DNA of 64,000 nucleotides from Pseudanabaena sp. Salubria-1 (GCA_023336205.1 JALQCR010000021.1:1-64000), one strand, 5' to 3'; positions 33,253 to 43,051 are shown, counted from the stretch's first letter. Notes: generated by a model not told the origin, from the sequence alone. Translations and numbers: made by a program.

Positions 33253-33830
33253 ATGAATAGCATAAATTTCATGCTACCCAGTCTACTGAGTAAACCACAA
33301 CAAAAGTTTCTGTTAACGCTGTTTTCGACAATATTGGTAGTGTACGGAAAAGTAAACTTTACTAACCTAAGTCGGTATAGTCAAATATCAGAACGTAGCT
33401 ATCGTCGGCAATTCGAGAGATCCTGCAACTTTATCCAAGGTAACGTCGACCTGATCAAACAAGCCATTGCAGCAAGCGCTCGTCAGAAACGTAAAGTCCG
33501 ACTTGCTTATCTGCTGAACTGTCGTGAGCCAAAACGAGTTAGTCGGGTACTTTTGTTCTCCACCGATATTCACCTTGATACATCTGATATCTTAGATTTC
33601 TATAAAGCTCGTTTTTAGATTGAATTCATCTTTCGTGATGCTAAGCAGTTTTCGGGTTTAACTGATTGTCCGGCTCGTGACTTTACTTAGCTTGATTTCC
33701 ACTTCAATGCTAGTCTCATGGCTTTAAATCTCGCTAAGTTTGAGGCGTGTTAACTTCATCAATCTCATAAACCTTTTGTTGTCTCTATGGCTACTTTCAA
33801 TCGTCTATAGCAACGTAAGAGATAGATAGG
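33253..33830 (+). pseudogene. Transposase remnant
   Basis: The frame opens MNSINFMLPSLLSKPQQKFL and reads 121 residues to TAG at 33616-33618. The same frame continues with IEFIFRDAKQFSGLTDCPARDF, TAG, then LDFHFNASLMALNLAKFEAC and another stop. The RDAKQF stretch is the conserved C-terminal catalytic region of an IS4-type transposase. The central catalytic part between RQKRK and VRLAYLL appears deleted. Non-functional. Confidence 0.82.
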
Positions 33831-33836
33831 ACAATT

Positions 33837-33875
33837 AAAGATAAGTGCCAGAGCAAAGCTCTGCCACTTATCTTT
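33837..33875. repeat. Palindrome nested in the decayed IS
   Basis: AAAGATAAGTGCCAGAGC and near-complement around AAA. It belongs to the same modular class as the intergenic palindromes, so it probably arrived after the IS. Confidence 0.65.
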
Positions 33876-34065
33876 TGGGTTTTTATGTCCTAAGCAAAGC
33901 TTACATTGCTATAGATCTAAATCGTCATTTACTGGAGCGCTTTATTTCCCTATTAGACCTGGATTCTTCTTCGATTAAATCTCATCCTAGATTCCCAGAC
34001 CTTTGTTCTTACGGCTCTATTGTTTACTGATTTTGTCCGAAGTATTGTTCCTTCTTAGGATTACC

Positions 34066-34102
34066 AATAAAAAAGGCAGCGCTTCGCGCTGCCTTTTTTA
34101 TT
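34066..34102. terminator. Hairpin terminator of the coiled-coil gene
   Basis: AATAAAAAAGGCAGCGC pairs exactly with GCGCTGCCTTTTTTATT around TTC, giving A- and T-tracts for both directions. It touches the stop of the minus-strand gene at 34102. Confidence 0.85.
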
Positions 34103-34656
34103 TAGCCTAGCGCAGGGATAACTCTGGGTAGTTCAAGGCGTTGTTGAGCCGCAGCAGGACGACGGGTACGACCTGAGAGACGGAAACTGAGGCTTTGCAG
34201 CTCGATATGCAATTGACGGTTTTCTTTTTGCAGTGCTTCAATCTTTTGTTTGATTGGAACAATCCGTTCGGCAAACTTTGCGCGATAAATATTTGGTAAC
34301 TCCTGTACTACCTGCTCTAGCATCCGATTGCGATCGCCCATTTCTTGGATAGTGTGACGCAATTCTAAGGCTTCACGATCGCGATCTTGGATTAGGGCTT
34401 GAGATAAAATTAGTTGATTTTCAACCATAGCAAGCTTTTCTGCCAAACAGCGCATCTCTTCTGAATGATGCTCATGTACCTCGGCATTTGGCAAAAAGGC
34501 TGTATTTCCCTTTACCAAACGAAAAAGCTCTTCAGAAAGCTGTTGTACTAACAGATCCTTTTGTTCTAGATCAACCTTAAGTAAATTAATTTCCTTCTGA
34601 AGGTCGGCTGTCATGTCTTCTGAGGCATTTGCGAGTGCATTTACTGTGGCATTCAT
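34102..34656 (-). CDS. Coiled-coil protein of unknown function
   Basis: A 184-residue protein. Nearly all of residues 15-165 has heptad-like spacing of leucines (LQKEINLLKVDLEQKDLLVQQLSEEL; LEQVVQELPNIY), so it should form a long coiled coil. The C-terminus is basic (SGRTRRPAAAQQRLELPRV). There is no signal peptide or membrane segment. A cytoplasmic scaffold or filament protein is plausible. I recognise no named family. It is transcribed alone. Confidence 0.7.
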   Translation of the reverse strand: MNATVNALANASEDMTADLQKEINLLKVDLEQKDLLVQQLSEELFRLVKGNTAFLPNAEVHEHHSEEMRCLAEKLAMVENQLILSQALIQDRDREALELRHTIQEMGDRNRMLEQVVQELPNIYRAKFAERIVPIKQKIEALQKENRQLHIELQSLSFRLSGRTRRPAAAQQRLELPRVIPALG

Positions 34657-34734
34657 AGGTGCAATTCATTTAGGGAATTTAGGCTAAGATATATATCATA
34701 GAAGTACTCAGTTGGCAATTTATATTTATTCCCG

Positions 34735-35010
34735 ACAGCAATTCTTATGATGAAAATCGACTTTGAGACAAGTTCGTCAGCGGCGAACTTGTCTCAAAGT
34801 CGATTTTGTTTTTTTAGCCAGCAGTTCTTATTGTGAAAACGATTTTGGTGTTTCCAGCGCCAAATGGACTGGAAACACCAAAATCGTTTTTTTGAAAGCC
34901 CACCTTAGGTGGGCTTTCAAAAAAAACGATTTATATGAGACAGATTTTGTTCTTTTAGCATCTACGATCCTAAAAGAACAAAATCTGTCTCATATAGAAT
35001 TGCTAGTGGC
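34735..35010. repeat. Cluster of four long palindromes
   Basis: The 445-base gap before tldD is mostly hairpins: GAAAATCGACTTTGAGACAAG-type (about 34752-34809), CGATTTTGGTGTTTCCAG-type (about 34842-34889), GAAAGCCCACC-type (34893-34921) and GAGACAGATTTTGTTC-type (about 34936-34996). The cluster is bracketed by CAGCAATTCTTAT at 34737 and ATAGAATTGCTAG at 34996-35008, the same kind of ends as the block at 22067-22196. Confidence 0.75.
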
Positions 35011-35101
35011 AAACATTATTTATCCACTAAAATGATTTTTTTGTGCGATAATTTTAACTTAAATCTAAATGCATAAAGAGCTTTTCTTGTGAGCTTGATA
35101 T

Positions 35102-36490
35102 ATGAACATATGGCAATTTAAAGATGAAATTTTGAGCTTAGTGCAAAAATACAAGCCCCATGTCGATTTTTTTGCGATTCGATTGGAGCGATCGCATGGT
35201 GCTGATATTTTTTTACGCAGTGGTAAAGTTGAAACTTTGAGTACAGGTATTTCGATTGGTGGACAGGTGAGAGCCTGTCATCGGGGCGGATGGGGATTTG
35301 CGAGTTTTAATGATCTACATAGTTTGGAAGCCAAACTCAAGGAAGCGATCGCATCGGCAAAATGGGTTGGTAGTGAAGAAACGGTACTTGCAGTTGTCGA
35401 GCCTGTACAAGCAAAGGTATCTCTGATTAAAGAAAATCCGCATCAAATTGAACTCATTGACAAAAAGAATTTGTGCGCCCATTACACCGATATTTTGCGC
35501 TCGGTTTCTGATCGCGTAGTTAGTACGTCTGTTCGCTATGGAGACTGCACGCAGCAGGTAGTTTTTGCTACATCCGAAGGTACGATGATTGAGCAAGAAT
35601 GGGCTGACTGGGAATTACGATGCTCCGCGATCGCAAGGGATGGAGAAACAATCCAAACTGGTCGCGAAACTTTCGGTTCAAGAAGTACTTATACAGATTT
35701 GCTAAATTTGGATCAACAAGTAATTGGTGCGGCTCAACGCGCTCTTAGTTCGCTAGATTTACCCACTGTGCAAGGGAATACTTACACAGTAGTCATTGAT
35801 CCGATTTTGGCAGGATTGTTTGTACATGAAGCATTTGGACATCTATCTGAAGCAGATATGCTCTACGAAAATCCCGACATGTTAGAAACCATGAGCATTG
35901 GAAGAAGATTTGGCTCCACGGATTTACAAATTTTTGACGGAGCTGCTAATCCTGACCATCGCGGGAGCTATCTCTATGACGATGAAGGTGTACCTGCGAC
36001 GACAACACAATTAATCGAAGATGGCGTATTGGTTGGAAGATTACATTCGCGGGAGACAGCAGGTAAATTGGGTGAAAAAGTAACTGGTAATGCGCGATGT
36101 TTGGATTATCACTATCCGCCGATCGTGAGAATGACAAATACTTGGATTGGTCGAGGTCAAACTCCTGTTGCGGATTTATTTAACGATATTCCGCTTGGTG
36201 TTTATGCAAAAAACTGGCAAGGCGGTATGACGAATGGAGAAATGTTTACCTTTACCGCAGGTGAGGCTTGGATGATTCGCAATGGTAAAATCGCTGAGCC
36301 TGTCAAAGATGTGACGCTTTCAGGAAATGCTTTTGAGACATTACAGGATATAGAGGCGATCGGCAATGACTTTGTATGGGATGAGTCAGGTGGTTGCGGC
36401 AAAGGCGGACAGAGTGGTCTAGCAGTTGGTTGTGGTTCGCCAAGCTTAAGAATTAAGAATGCGATTGTCGGAGGTGATGCTCATGGCTAA
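35102..36490 (+). CDS. tldD: TldD/PmbA-family metalloprotease, TldD type
   Basis: A 462-residue cytoplasmic protein. The zinc-binding HEAFGHLSEADML motif (HExxxH) near residue 242 marks the catalytic TldD subunit. The C-terminal domain ends GGCGKGGQSGLAVGCGSPSLRI, typical of the family. TldD with TldE digests unfolded or modified peptides and matures some peptide natural products and antitoxins. No TldE/PmbA gene is next to it. The downstream histidine kinase starts inside its last codons. Confidence 0.92.
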   Translation: MNIWQFKDEILSLVQKYKPHVDFFAIRLERSHGADIFLRSGKVETLSTGISIGGQVRACHRGGWGFASFNDLHSLEAKLKEAIASAKWVGSEETVLAVVEPVQAKVSLIKENPHQIELIDKKNLCAHYTDILRSVSDRVVSTSVRYGDCTQQVVFATSEGTMIEQEWADWELRCSAIARDGETIQTGRETFGSRSTYTDLLNLDQQVIGAAQRALSSLDLPTVQGNTYTVVIDPILAGLFVHEAFGHLSEADMLYENPDMLETMSIGRRFGSTDLQIFDGAANPDHRGSYLYDDEGVPATTTQLIEDGVLVGRLHSRETAGKLGEKVTGNARCLDYHYPPIVRMTNTWIGRGQTPVADLFNDIPLGVYAKNWQGGMTNGEMFTFTAGEAWMIRNGKIAEPVKDVTLSGNAFETLQDIEAIGNDFVWDESGGCGKGGQSGLAVGCGSPSLRIKNAIVGGDAHG

Positions 36491-38111
36491 AGTAAAGACA
36501 GAACTCAAGGAAGTTAACCTTCAATTAGTACAAACGATCGCAGATCAACAACTAACTGAAGATCGCTTGAATTTGCAGCTCAATCGCTTAAGGCTGATGT
36601 ACGATTTTGTGTCAGCGTTGAATGCTGCGCAATCAGTTAATGAAATTTATCAAATTGCGATAAATGGAATCTGTACTGCTCTACGAACTTCTCGTTCGGC
36701 AGTGATTACAACTAATGCTAACCATTGTTTGAAATATCAGGAATCTGTAGGAATTAGCCAAGATTACAGGCAGTCTATCGAATCATTCTTTGAAGATTTA
36801 TATCATCAAGTTGAACTTAAATTCAGAACTTTTCCTTACTGTGCGATATTGCCTAGCGATCGCATCTTACAAAATATATGCCAAGCTGAAAGTATTGGAG
36901 CCTTAGCCGTATTTCCCTTAGAATACGAACGTCGCCATTTGGGAGATATTGTCGCGTATTTCGATGCGCCAAGGCAATTTACAGAAGAAGAAGTCCAGTT
37001 AACACAGACAATTGTTACTTATGTTGCGATCGCGCTAACCCGAAAACAAGCCGAACTAGCACTTAACAGTAGCCAACAATTTATTCAACGGATTGCAGAT
37101 ACTACTCCTAACATTCTCTATATTTATGATATTGAAGAACATCGAAATATATACTGCAATCAAGCTATTACTCATCTTCTGGGATATACTCCCTCAGAAA
37201 TTCAGGCAATGGGTAACTTGCTATTGAATAAAGTTATTCATCCTGATGATTTAGAAAGAGTAAAAGAGCATTACGAACATATTCAGAATAGAAAATCCGA
37301 AAAAAATCCTGAAGATTTATTTGTCTTTGAATATCGAATGCGAGATATTCATGGCAAATGGAAATGGTTTTATAGCCAAGAAACTGTTTTCTTCTGTAAT
37401 GCTGATGGTACTGTTAAGCAGACAATTGGTGCAGCATCAGATATCACGAAGTTAAAAGAAGTTGAAGCAAGTCTGCAATCTTCACTTGCGGATAAAGAGG
37501 TACTATTAAGAGAAGTCCATCATCGGGTTAAAAATAATCTTAGTGTGGTTGATAGCTTACTATCGATGCAAGCTCGGTATATAAGTGATGCAGAAGCTTT
37601 GAGAGCAATTTCCGATAGTCAACGACGGATTCATACAATGTCGTTAATTCATGAACAGTTATATCAATCTCATGATGTAGACAAGGTTGATTTTTGTGAA
37701 TATCTACAGCGTCTAGTTGGTAATCTGTATAGTTCCACAAATTTTAATACTAACCAAGTTGAATTAAAATTAGATATTAAGCCAACTCAATTGAATATTG
37801 ATACAGCAATTTCCATGGGATTAATTGTGAATGAACTATTAACAAATGCTTTTAAGTATGCATTCCCAAATAATAATGTAGGCTTAATTGAAGTGGTTTT
37901 ATATAAATCGAAGGATGATGACAACTTACATTTAATCATTCGTGATAATGGAGTTGGGATTCCTGAAAATATTGACTTTAAAGCAACTGCTTCTCTTGGT
38001 TTAAGACTAGTACGTATTATGACTCAACAATTGCGAGCTAGTTTAGATTTATCTTGTTCATCTGGCACAAGTTTTCATTTTACTTTGAACCCCAAGTTAT
38101 GCAAAACCTAA
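36483..38111 (+). CDS. Sensor histidine kinase with GAF, PAS and HWE/HisKA_2-type domains
   Basis: A 542-residue soluble kinase. GAF lies at about 40-190, PAS with a PAC extension at about 200-330, and HisKA_2 at about 340-420 with the phospho-acceptor in LLREVHHRVKNNLSVVDSLL. The ATPase has VNELLTNAFKYAF and IRDNGVGIPENI. There is no membrane segment, so the signal is intracellular. ATG 36483 has GGAGG eight bases upstream and overlaps the tldD stop, so translation is coupled. No response regulator is adjacent. Confidence 0.93.
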   Translation: MAKVKTELKEVNLQLVQTIADQQLTEDRLNLQLNRLRLMYDFVSALNAAQSVNEIYQIAINGICTALRTSRSAVITTNANHCLKYQESVGISQDYRQSIESFFEDLYHQVELKFRTFPYCAILPSDRILQNICQAESIGALAVFPLEYERRHLGDIVAYFDAPRQFTEEEVQLTQTIVTYVAIALTRKQAELALNSSQQFIQRIADTTPNILYIYDIEEHRNIYCNQAITHLLGYTPSEIQAMGNLLLNKVIHPDDLERVKEHYEHIQNRKSEKNPEDLFVFEYRMRDIHGKWKWFYSQETVFFCNADGTVKQTIGAASDITKLKEVEASLQSSLADKEVLLREVHHRVKNNLSVVDSLLSMQARYISDAEALRAISDSQRRIHTMSLIHEQLYQSHDVDKVDFCEYLQRLVGNLYSSTNFNTNQVELKLDIKPTQLNIDTAISMGLIVNELLTNAFKYAFPNNNVGLIEVVLYKSKDDDNLHLIIRDNGVGIPENIDFKATASLGLRLVRIMTQQLRASLDLSCSSGTSFHFTLNPKLCKT

Positions 38112-38225
38112 AACATATCAATGTAAACATAATTTCCGCGCCAAAGTTTAATAGGATCAATAATATAGCTATCCTCAGCAGATTGTGAGAGTGCGCTCCA
38201 GAGGGGCATAAATAGCTGGGCATAG

Positions 38226-38256
38226 TCTGCACCGTCCGCTAATCGGGCGGTGCAGA
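38226..38256. terminator. GC-rich hairpin after the histidine kinase gene
   Basis: TCTGCACCGTCCG pairs with CGGGCGGTGCAGA with a small bulge. A T-rich run follows at 38271-38275. It sits within the 230-base gap before acnB. Confidence 0.55.
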
Positions 38257-38341
38257 TTGTGCCTCAGACTTTTTAATTGTGCCTAGGTACTTACTCTCGC
38301 AATCTGCTATATCTCAATTACAGAATCAGAAATAACAACGT

Positions 38342-40942
38342 ATGTTATCAGCCTACCGTGACCATGTTGCCGAACGCGCCCAGCAAGGGATTCCCCCTCT
38401 GCCCTTGAATGCCCAGCAAGCTTCGGCACTTTGTGATTTATTGCAAAAGCCTCCAGCAGGTGAAGAAGAATTTTTACTATCGTTACTACGCGATCGCATT
38501 CCCCCAGGAGTCGATCAGGCAGCCTATGTCAAAGCAGGATGGCTAACTGCGATCGCTAAGGGTGAAGTAACATCACCATTAGTTACACCATCAAGAGCCG
38601 TGGAATTGCTCGGCACGATGGTCGGCGGCTATAACGTGCATACTCTTATCGATTTGCTGGAGAATGATGATTTAGGCGAACTTGCTGCAACTGCTCTCAA
38701 GAAGACTCTACTTGTATTTGATGCTTTTAATCAAGTTTTGGAATTATCCAAAACTAACGCTAGAGCTAGAGGCGTAATCGAGTCATGGGCAGCAGCCGAA
38801 TGGTTCACTAGTCGCCCTATATTGCCTGAAACTGTTACCGTGACAGTGTTTAAAGTCACAGGCGAAATCAATACCGACGACTTTTCACCAGCCTCTCAAG
38901 CTTTCTCTCGTCCTGACATTCCCCTCCATGCTCTCTGTATGTTGGAATCGATGATGCCAACGGGATTGAAAAAGATTGCAGAACTCAAAGAAATGGGGCA
39001 TCCTGTCGCCTTTGTTGGTGACGTGGTGGGAACTGGATCTTCGCGTAAATCAGCGATTAACTCGGTGCTGTGGCACATTGGCAACGATATTCCCTTTATT
39101 CCTAACAAGCGATCAGGTGGCGTAATTCTCGGCAGCACGATCGCACCAATTTTCTTTAACACAGCTGAAGATGCTGGTGCTTTGCCGATTCAATGCGATG
39201 TCTCTAAGTTAGAAACAGGCGATGTGATCACGATTCATACTCGCGTAGGCAAAATCACCAACGCGGCTGGTGAAACTCTCTCTACATTCAGCCTCACCCC
39301 CGACACGATCGCTGATGAAGTTCGTGCTGGTGGACGGATTCCTCTGTTGATCGGTCGCAGTCTCACTGCCAAGACTCGTCAAGCGATCGGTTTACCTGCC
39401 AGCGATATTTTTATTCTTCCCTCCACACCTACCGATACAGGCAAAGGCTATACTCTCGCTCAAAAGATGGTCGGCAAAGCTTGTGGTGTAGCAGGTGTAC
39501 GCCCCTATACTTCCTGTGAACCATTGATGACGACAGTTGGTTCGCAAGATACAACTGGCCCAATGACTCGCGATGAATTGCAAGAACTCGCTTGTTTAGG
39601 ATTTAGTGCTGACTTGGTAATGCAGAGCTTCTGCCATACTGCCGCCTATCCCAAACCCACCGACATCAAAACCCATAAAGAACTTCCTGATTTCTTTGCA
39701 ACCCGTGCAGGTGTGGCACTACGTCCCAACGATGGCATTATCCATTCTTGGTTAAATAGAATGCTCTTGCCCGATACTGTCGGCACTGGTGGCGATTCTC
39801 ATACTCGGTTTCCCCTTGGTATTTCCTTCCCCGCAGGGTCGGGACTAGTCGCCTTCGCTGCTGCTTTAGGGATTATGCCCTTGGACATGCCTGAGTCCGT
39901 ATTGGTGAGATTCACAGGCGAATTGCAAGCTGGTGTCACTCTACGCGATGTGGTGAATGCGATTCCCTATATCGCCATTCAACGTGGATTGCTCACCGTT
40001 GAGAAGAAGAACAAGAAGAATGTCTTCGCTGGTCGCATTATGGAAATCGAAGGTTTACCCAATCTGAAAGTAGAACAAGCCTTTGAACTCACTGATGCCA
40101 CTGCCGAGCGTTCCTGTTCTGGTAGCACCATTAAGCTCAGTACAGAAACCGTTGCCGAATACTTGCGATCGAATGTCGCTTTAATGAAGAACATGATCGC
40201 TCGTGGCTATAGCGATGCCAAGACGCTCTTGCGCCGTATCGCCAAAATGGAAGAATGGCTGGCTAATCCTGTACTGATGGAAGCCGATCCTGATGCCGAA
40301 TATGCAGAAATCATCGAGATCGATCTCAACGAGATCAAGGAGCCAATCGTGGCTGCACCAAATGATCCTGATAATGTGAAATTGCTCTCGGAAGTGGCAG
40401 GCGATCGCGTAGATGAGGTGTTTATCGGTTCCTGTATGACCAATATCGGACATTACCGCGCCGCCGCTAAGGTTCTCGAAAAAGAACCACCTGTTAAAAC
40501 TCGTCTCTGGATTGCACCACCCACACGCATGGATGAGTTCCAACTCAAAGAAGAAGGAATCTACAGTACATTCGGTGTCGCAGGAGCCAGAACTGAAGTC
40601 CCTGGATGCTCTCTCTGCATGGGTAATCAAGCCCGTGTTGCTGACGGCGCGACTGTCTTCTCCACTTCCACCCGTAACTTCAACAATCGCATGGGCAAGG
40701 ATGCTCAAGTCTATCTCGGTTCAGCCGAACTAGCGGCAGTCTGTGCTTTGCTAGGTAAGCTTCCGACCGTAGAAGAATATCAAGCGATCGTGACTAAGAA
40801 GATCGATCCATTTGCCAGCGATCTCTATCGCTATCTCAATTTCGATCAGATCTCCAATTTTGAAGAACAAGGTCGGGTAATTGCATTAGAGGATATGCCG
40901 CGCATTGAGGACATCTTGGGTATGCCTGCGATCGCGAAGTAA
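38342..40942 (+). CDS. acnB: Aconitate hydratase B
   Basis: An 866-residue [4Fe-4S] enzyme that isomerises citrate and isocitrate in the cytoplasm. The N-terminal HEAT-like domain precedes the swivel domain (about 165-380), which is the AcnB order. Cluster cysteines are in GSCMTNIGHYRAA (about 700) and the CSLCMGNQARVA pair (about 760). Length matches E. coli AcnB (865). It is the main aconitase in cyanobacteria. It is probably monocistronic. Confidence 0.97.
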   Translation: MLSAYRDHVAERAQQGIPPLPLNAQQASALCDLLQKPPAGEEEFLLSLLRDRIPPGVDQAAYVKAGWLTAIAKGEVTSPLVTPSRAVELLGTMVGGYNVHTLIDLLENDDLGELAATALKKTLLVFDAFNQVLELSKTNARARGVIESWAAAEWFTSRPILPETVTVTVFKVTGEINTDDFSPASQAFSRPDIPLHALCMLESMMPTGLKKIAELKEMGHPVAFVGDVVGTGSSRKSAINSVLWHIGNDIPFIPNKRSGGVILGSTIAPIFFNTAEDAGALPIQCDVSKLETGDVITIHTRVGKITNAAGETLSTFSLTPDTIADEVRAGGRIPLLIGRSLTAKTRQAIGLPASDIFILPSTPTDTGKGYTLAQKMVGKACGVAGVRPYTSCEPLMTTVGSQDTTGPMTRDELQELACLGFSADLVMQSFCHTAAYPKPTDIKTHKELPDFFATRAGVALRPNDGIIHSWLNRMLLPDTVGTGGDSHTRFPLGISFPAGSGLVAFAAALGIMPLDMPESVLVRFTGELQAGVTLRDVVNAIPYIAIQRGLLTVEKKNKKNVFAGRIMEIEGLPNLKVEQAFELTDATAERSCSGSTIKLSTETVAEYLRSNVALMKNMIARGYSDAKTLLRRIAKMEEWLANPVLMEADPDAEYAEIIEIDLNEIKEPIVAAPNDPDNVKLLSEVAGDRVDEVFIGSCMTNIGHYRAAAKVLEKEPPVKTRLWIAPPTRMDEFQLKEEGIYSTFGVAGARTEVPGCSLCMGNQARVADGATVFSTSTRNFNNRMGKDAQVYLGSAELAAVCALLGKLPTVEEYQAIVTKKIDPFASDLYRYLNFDQISNFEEQGRVIALEDMPRIEDILGMPAIAK

Positions 40943-41462
40943 TTTAGTTGATTTGCATATTGCGTAAATGTTAGGGTGAGTCTATAAACGGCTCACCTTA
41001 ATCTATTTCTCTATAACTGTCTTTCCTAAGTTAAACTGATTGTCTTGATACATCTTGTTGTAATCGCCTTTTCAATTCCAAGATGCGAATCCATTCTTGC
41101 ATAGTAACCTTCAAGACTCATTATTGACCAGTGCCTCATTTCCTGCGATTGGTAAGTCATCACTGCTGGGATAATCAAGATTGGGAGCCACATATTTGAA
41201 GGAGGTTGTGATTAATAAACTCCTAAAGCTCAGTTAGTTTATGAAGCAAATATACTTAAATACGATAATGATATTAATATGAATATTTGAATTTGACTGT
41301 CTTGATATTGTTAGTTCTCATGACTCACAAATTTATTTTATGAGTCAAATTAATTATTTTATGTATCAAAAGCCTTGTGTTGTGGGATTTGTATCTACAT
41401 TTACAAATATACGATTACGGTACTGAATTAATAGAGAGGAAAGAAATACAAGGGCGTTTGTT
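40943..41462. other. Intergenic region upstream of the transporter system
   Basis: A 520-base region. A weak hairpin (GGTGAG...CTCACC, 40975-40997) may end acnB. The middle has no supported gene. The last 150 bases are very AT-rich and hold the TGACTCA inverted repeat at 41321-41347. Confidence 0.6.
41321..41347 (+). promoter_or_regulatory. Candidate LysR-type operator upstream of the solute-binding gene
   Basis: Perfect arms TGACTCA (41321-41327) and TGAGTCA (41341-41347), 13 bases apart, in an AT-rich promoter region 116 bases before the start codon. LysR regulators bind dyads of this general kind. The link to the regulator at 46311 is inference. Confidence 0.45.
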
Positions 41463-42947
41463 ATGAATGGAAAGCTACCCTCTCGTAGAAGATTTTTATT
41501 ATCTATTTCACTTTTCTCTTTGAGTCTGATAACCTCTTGTACCAGTGGTGTTGTAACTAATCCTACTAATCCTGCTGCTAATACAGCATCTAGTCCTTCA
41601 AGTGAAAAAAGAGTTATTCGCATTGCGATCGCTACGCAAGATCAAACCATTAATACCGCAACAGGCGGCCCAATTATTCGGGAAGAAAAGCTTCTAGAGA
41701 AACATTTACCGAAGACAGGTAAATATCAGAATGTCGAATACAAAATTGAATGGTCGAGTCATACATCTGGACCACCGATTAATAACAAGATGTTGGCTAA
41801 TCAGGTTGATATTGGCATGATGGGAGACTTCCCATTAACGATCAATATGAATACTTTTAAGGACAAAGGCGCTGGAGTAACCAGTATTTACATTGCAACT
41901 CTGTCCTATGGGTCCACGGGGGCTGGGAATGCGGTCATGGTTCCTAAGGATAGCCCGATCAAAAGTATTGCGGATTTAAAAGGGAAGCAAGTATCGGTTC
42001 CATTTGGCTCTGCGGCTCATGGGATGTTATTAAAGGCTTTAAAGAATGAAGGACTTGATCCTGCGACTGATGTCAAGCTAATTAGCCAAGCTCCTGAAGT
42101 TGGTGGCACAAGTCTCAAGACCAATCAAATCGACGCTCATGCTAACTTTGTTCCCTTTGGCGAACTATTTCCTTTGCGGGGCTTTGCTAGAAAGATTTTT
42201 GATGGAGCTGAGTCAGGTGTTCCGACATTTCATGGAGTAGTCGTACGTTCAGATTTCGCAAAGGAGAACCCTGAAATCGTTGTGGCTTATCTGAAAGCGC
42301 TCTTGGAAGCTAATAAGATGGTGCGCGAACAACCAGAAGCCTTCGCCATCAAAATGGAAAAGTGGTCAGGCGTTGAGAAAGAAGCTGTCTATATGTTTCT
42401 TGGACCCAATGGTCTACAGCGAGTCACCCCTGCTATTCTTCCTGTTCACTTAGAAGCTTTGACTAATAGCGTGAATACACTTAAGCAACTCAAAAGATTG
42501 GGAGAGGGTGTTAAGGCTGAGGATTTAACCAAATCGGCTGATGATAGTTACTTGAAACAAGCTGCCAAAGAGCTTGGCATTAACTTCGATGAAATGGTTG
42601 CTAATGCCGAAAATTTCCCAATTACTGGCGCTGACTCTGAAACAAAGCAGCCCATCACAGATCCTAAATTAGCAGCACAGGTTTGGGTAAAAGGTGAAGA
42701 CAAGGTCAGAAATTTTGCTTCTATTAAAAACTTGGTTACTGCTTTAGCCAAAATCAAGACCGAAGGTAAAGAAGTTGGGAAAGCGGTATTTGTCCATGAT
42801 TTCAACAAGGGATGGAAATTGATCGCAGAAAATGCTTTTTATGTGAAGAAAGGTGATGATATTGCTGCCTTCTTAACCGAAAAAGATGCCCAAACCTATG
42901 CAGCTAGTCAAGGAAATGCTCCAGTCTTAGCTTTTAGTGCGCTCTAA
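41463..42947 (+). CDS. ABC-transporter solute-binding lipoprotein with a NosL-like C-terminus
   Basis: A 494-residue exported protein. PSRRRFLLS then LITSC give a twin-arginine-like signal with a lipobox (Cys near 26). An NMT1/SsuA/TauA-type binding domain follows (about 50-350), with IGMMGDFPL and GSAAHGMLLKAL. The last 85 residues (QVWVKGEDKVRNFASIKN...AVFVHDFNKGWKLIAENAFYV...FLTEKDAQTYAAS) resemble NosL, a Cu(I)-binding protein, but I do not see the NosL metal ligands clearly. Permease and ATPase follow beyond an inserted IS. Confidence 0.88.
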   Translation: MNGKLPSRRRFLLSISLFSLSLITSCTSGVVTNPTNPAANTASSPSSEKRVIRIAIATQDQTINTATGGPIIREEKLLEKHLPKTGKYQNVEYKIEWSSHTSGPPINNKMLANQVDIGMMGDFPLTINMNTFKDKGAGVTSIYIATLSYGSTGAGNAVMVPKDSPIKSIADLKGKQVSVPFGSAAHGMLLKALKNEGLDPATDVKLISQAPEVGGTSLKTNQIDAHANFVPFGELFPLRGFARKIFDGAESGVPTFHGVVVRSDFAKENPEIVVAYLKALLEANKMVREQPEAFAIKMEKWSGVEKEAVYMFLGPNGLQRVTPAILPVHLEALTNSVNTLKQLKRLGEGVKAEDLTKSADDSYLKQAAKELGINFDEMVANAENFPITGADSETKQPITDPKLAAQVWVKGEDKVRNFASIKNLVTALAKIKTEGKEVGKAVFVHDFNKGWKLIAENAFYVKKGDDIAAFLTEKDAQTYAASQGNAPVLAFSAL

Positions 42948-43051
42948 AAATCTGCTACTACGGAACATAAAAAAGATGATGTTTATATTAGCCTTGCTAA
43001 TGTAGCTGTTCTCTTTGGCAAAGCGATATATATCATTTCCCCGTCAAGTGC

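Larger units (their letters stand above)
33171..34049. mobile_element. Decayed insertion sequence
   Basis: 16-bp perfect inverted ends (AACAATACTTCGGACA) lie at 33171-33186 and 34034-34049. The interior holds a transposase remnant with stops and a deletion. A foreign palindrome (33837-33875) is nested near the right end. No target duplication is recognisable. Confidence 0.82.

Noticed and set aside
40943..41462. A tRNA or small RNA gene in the gap before the transport system.
   Set aside because: No cloverleaf, TTCGA arm or strong terminator pair was found; only a weak hairpin and an AT-rich promoter region.
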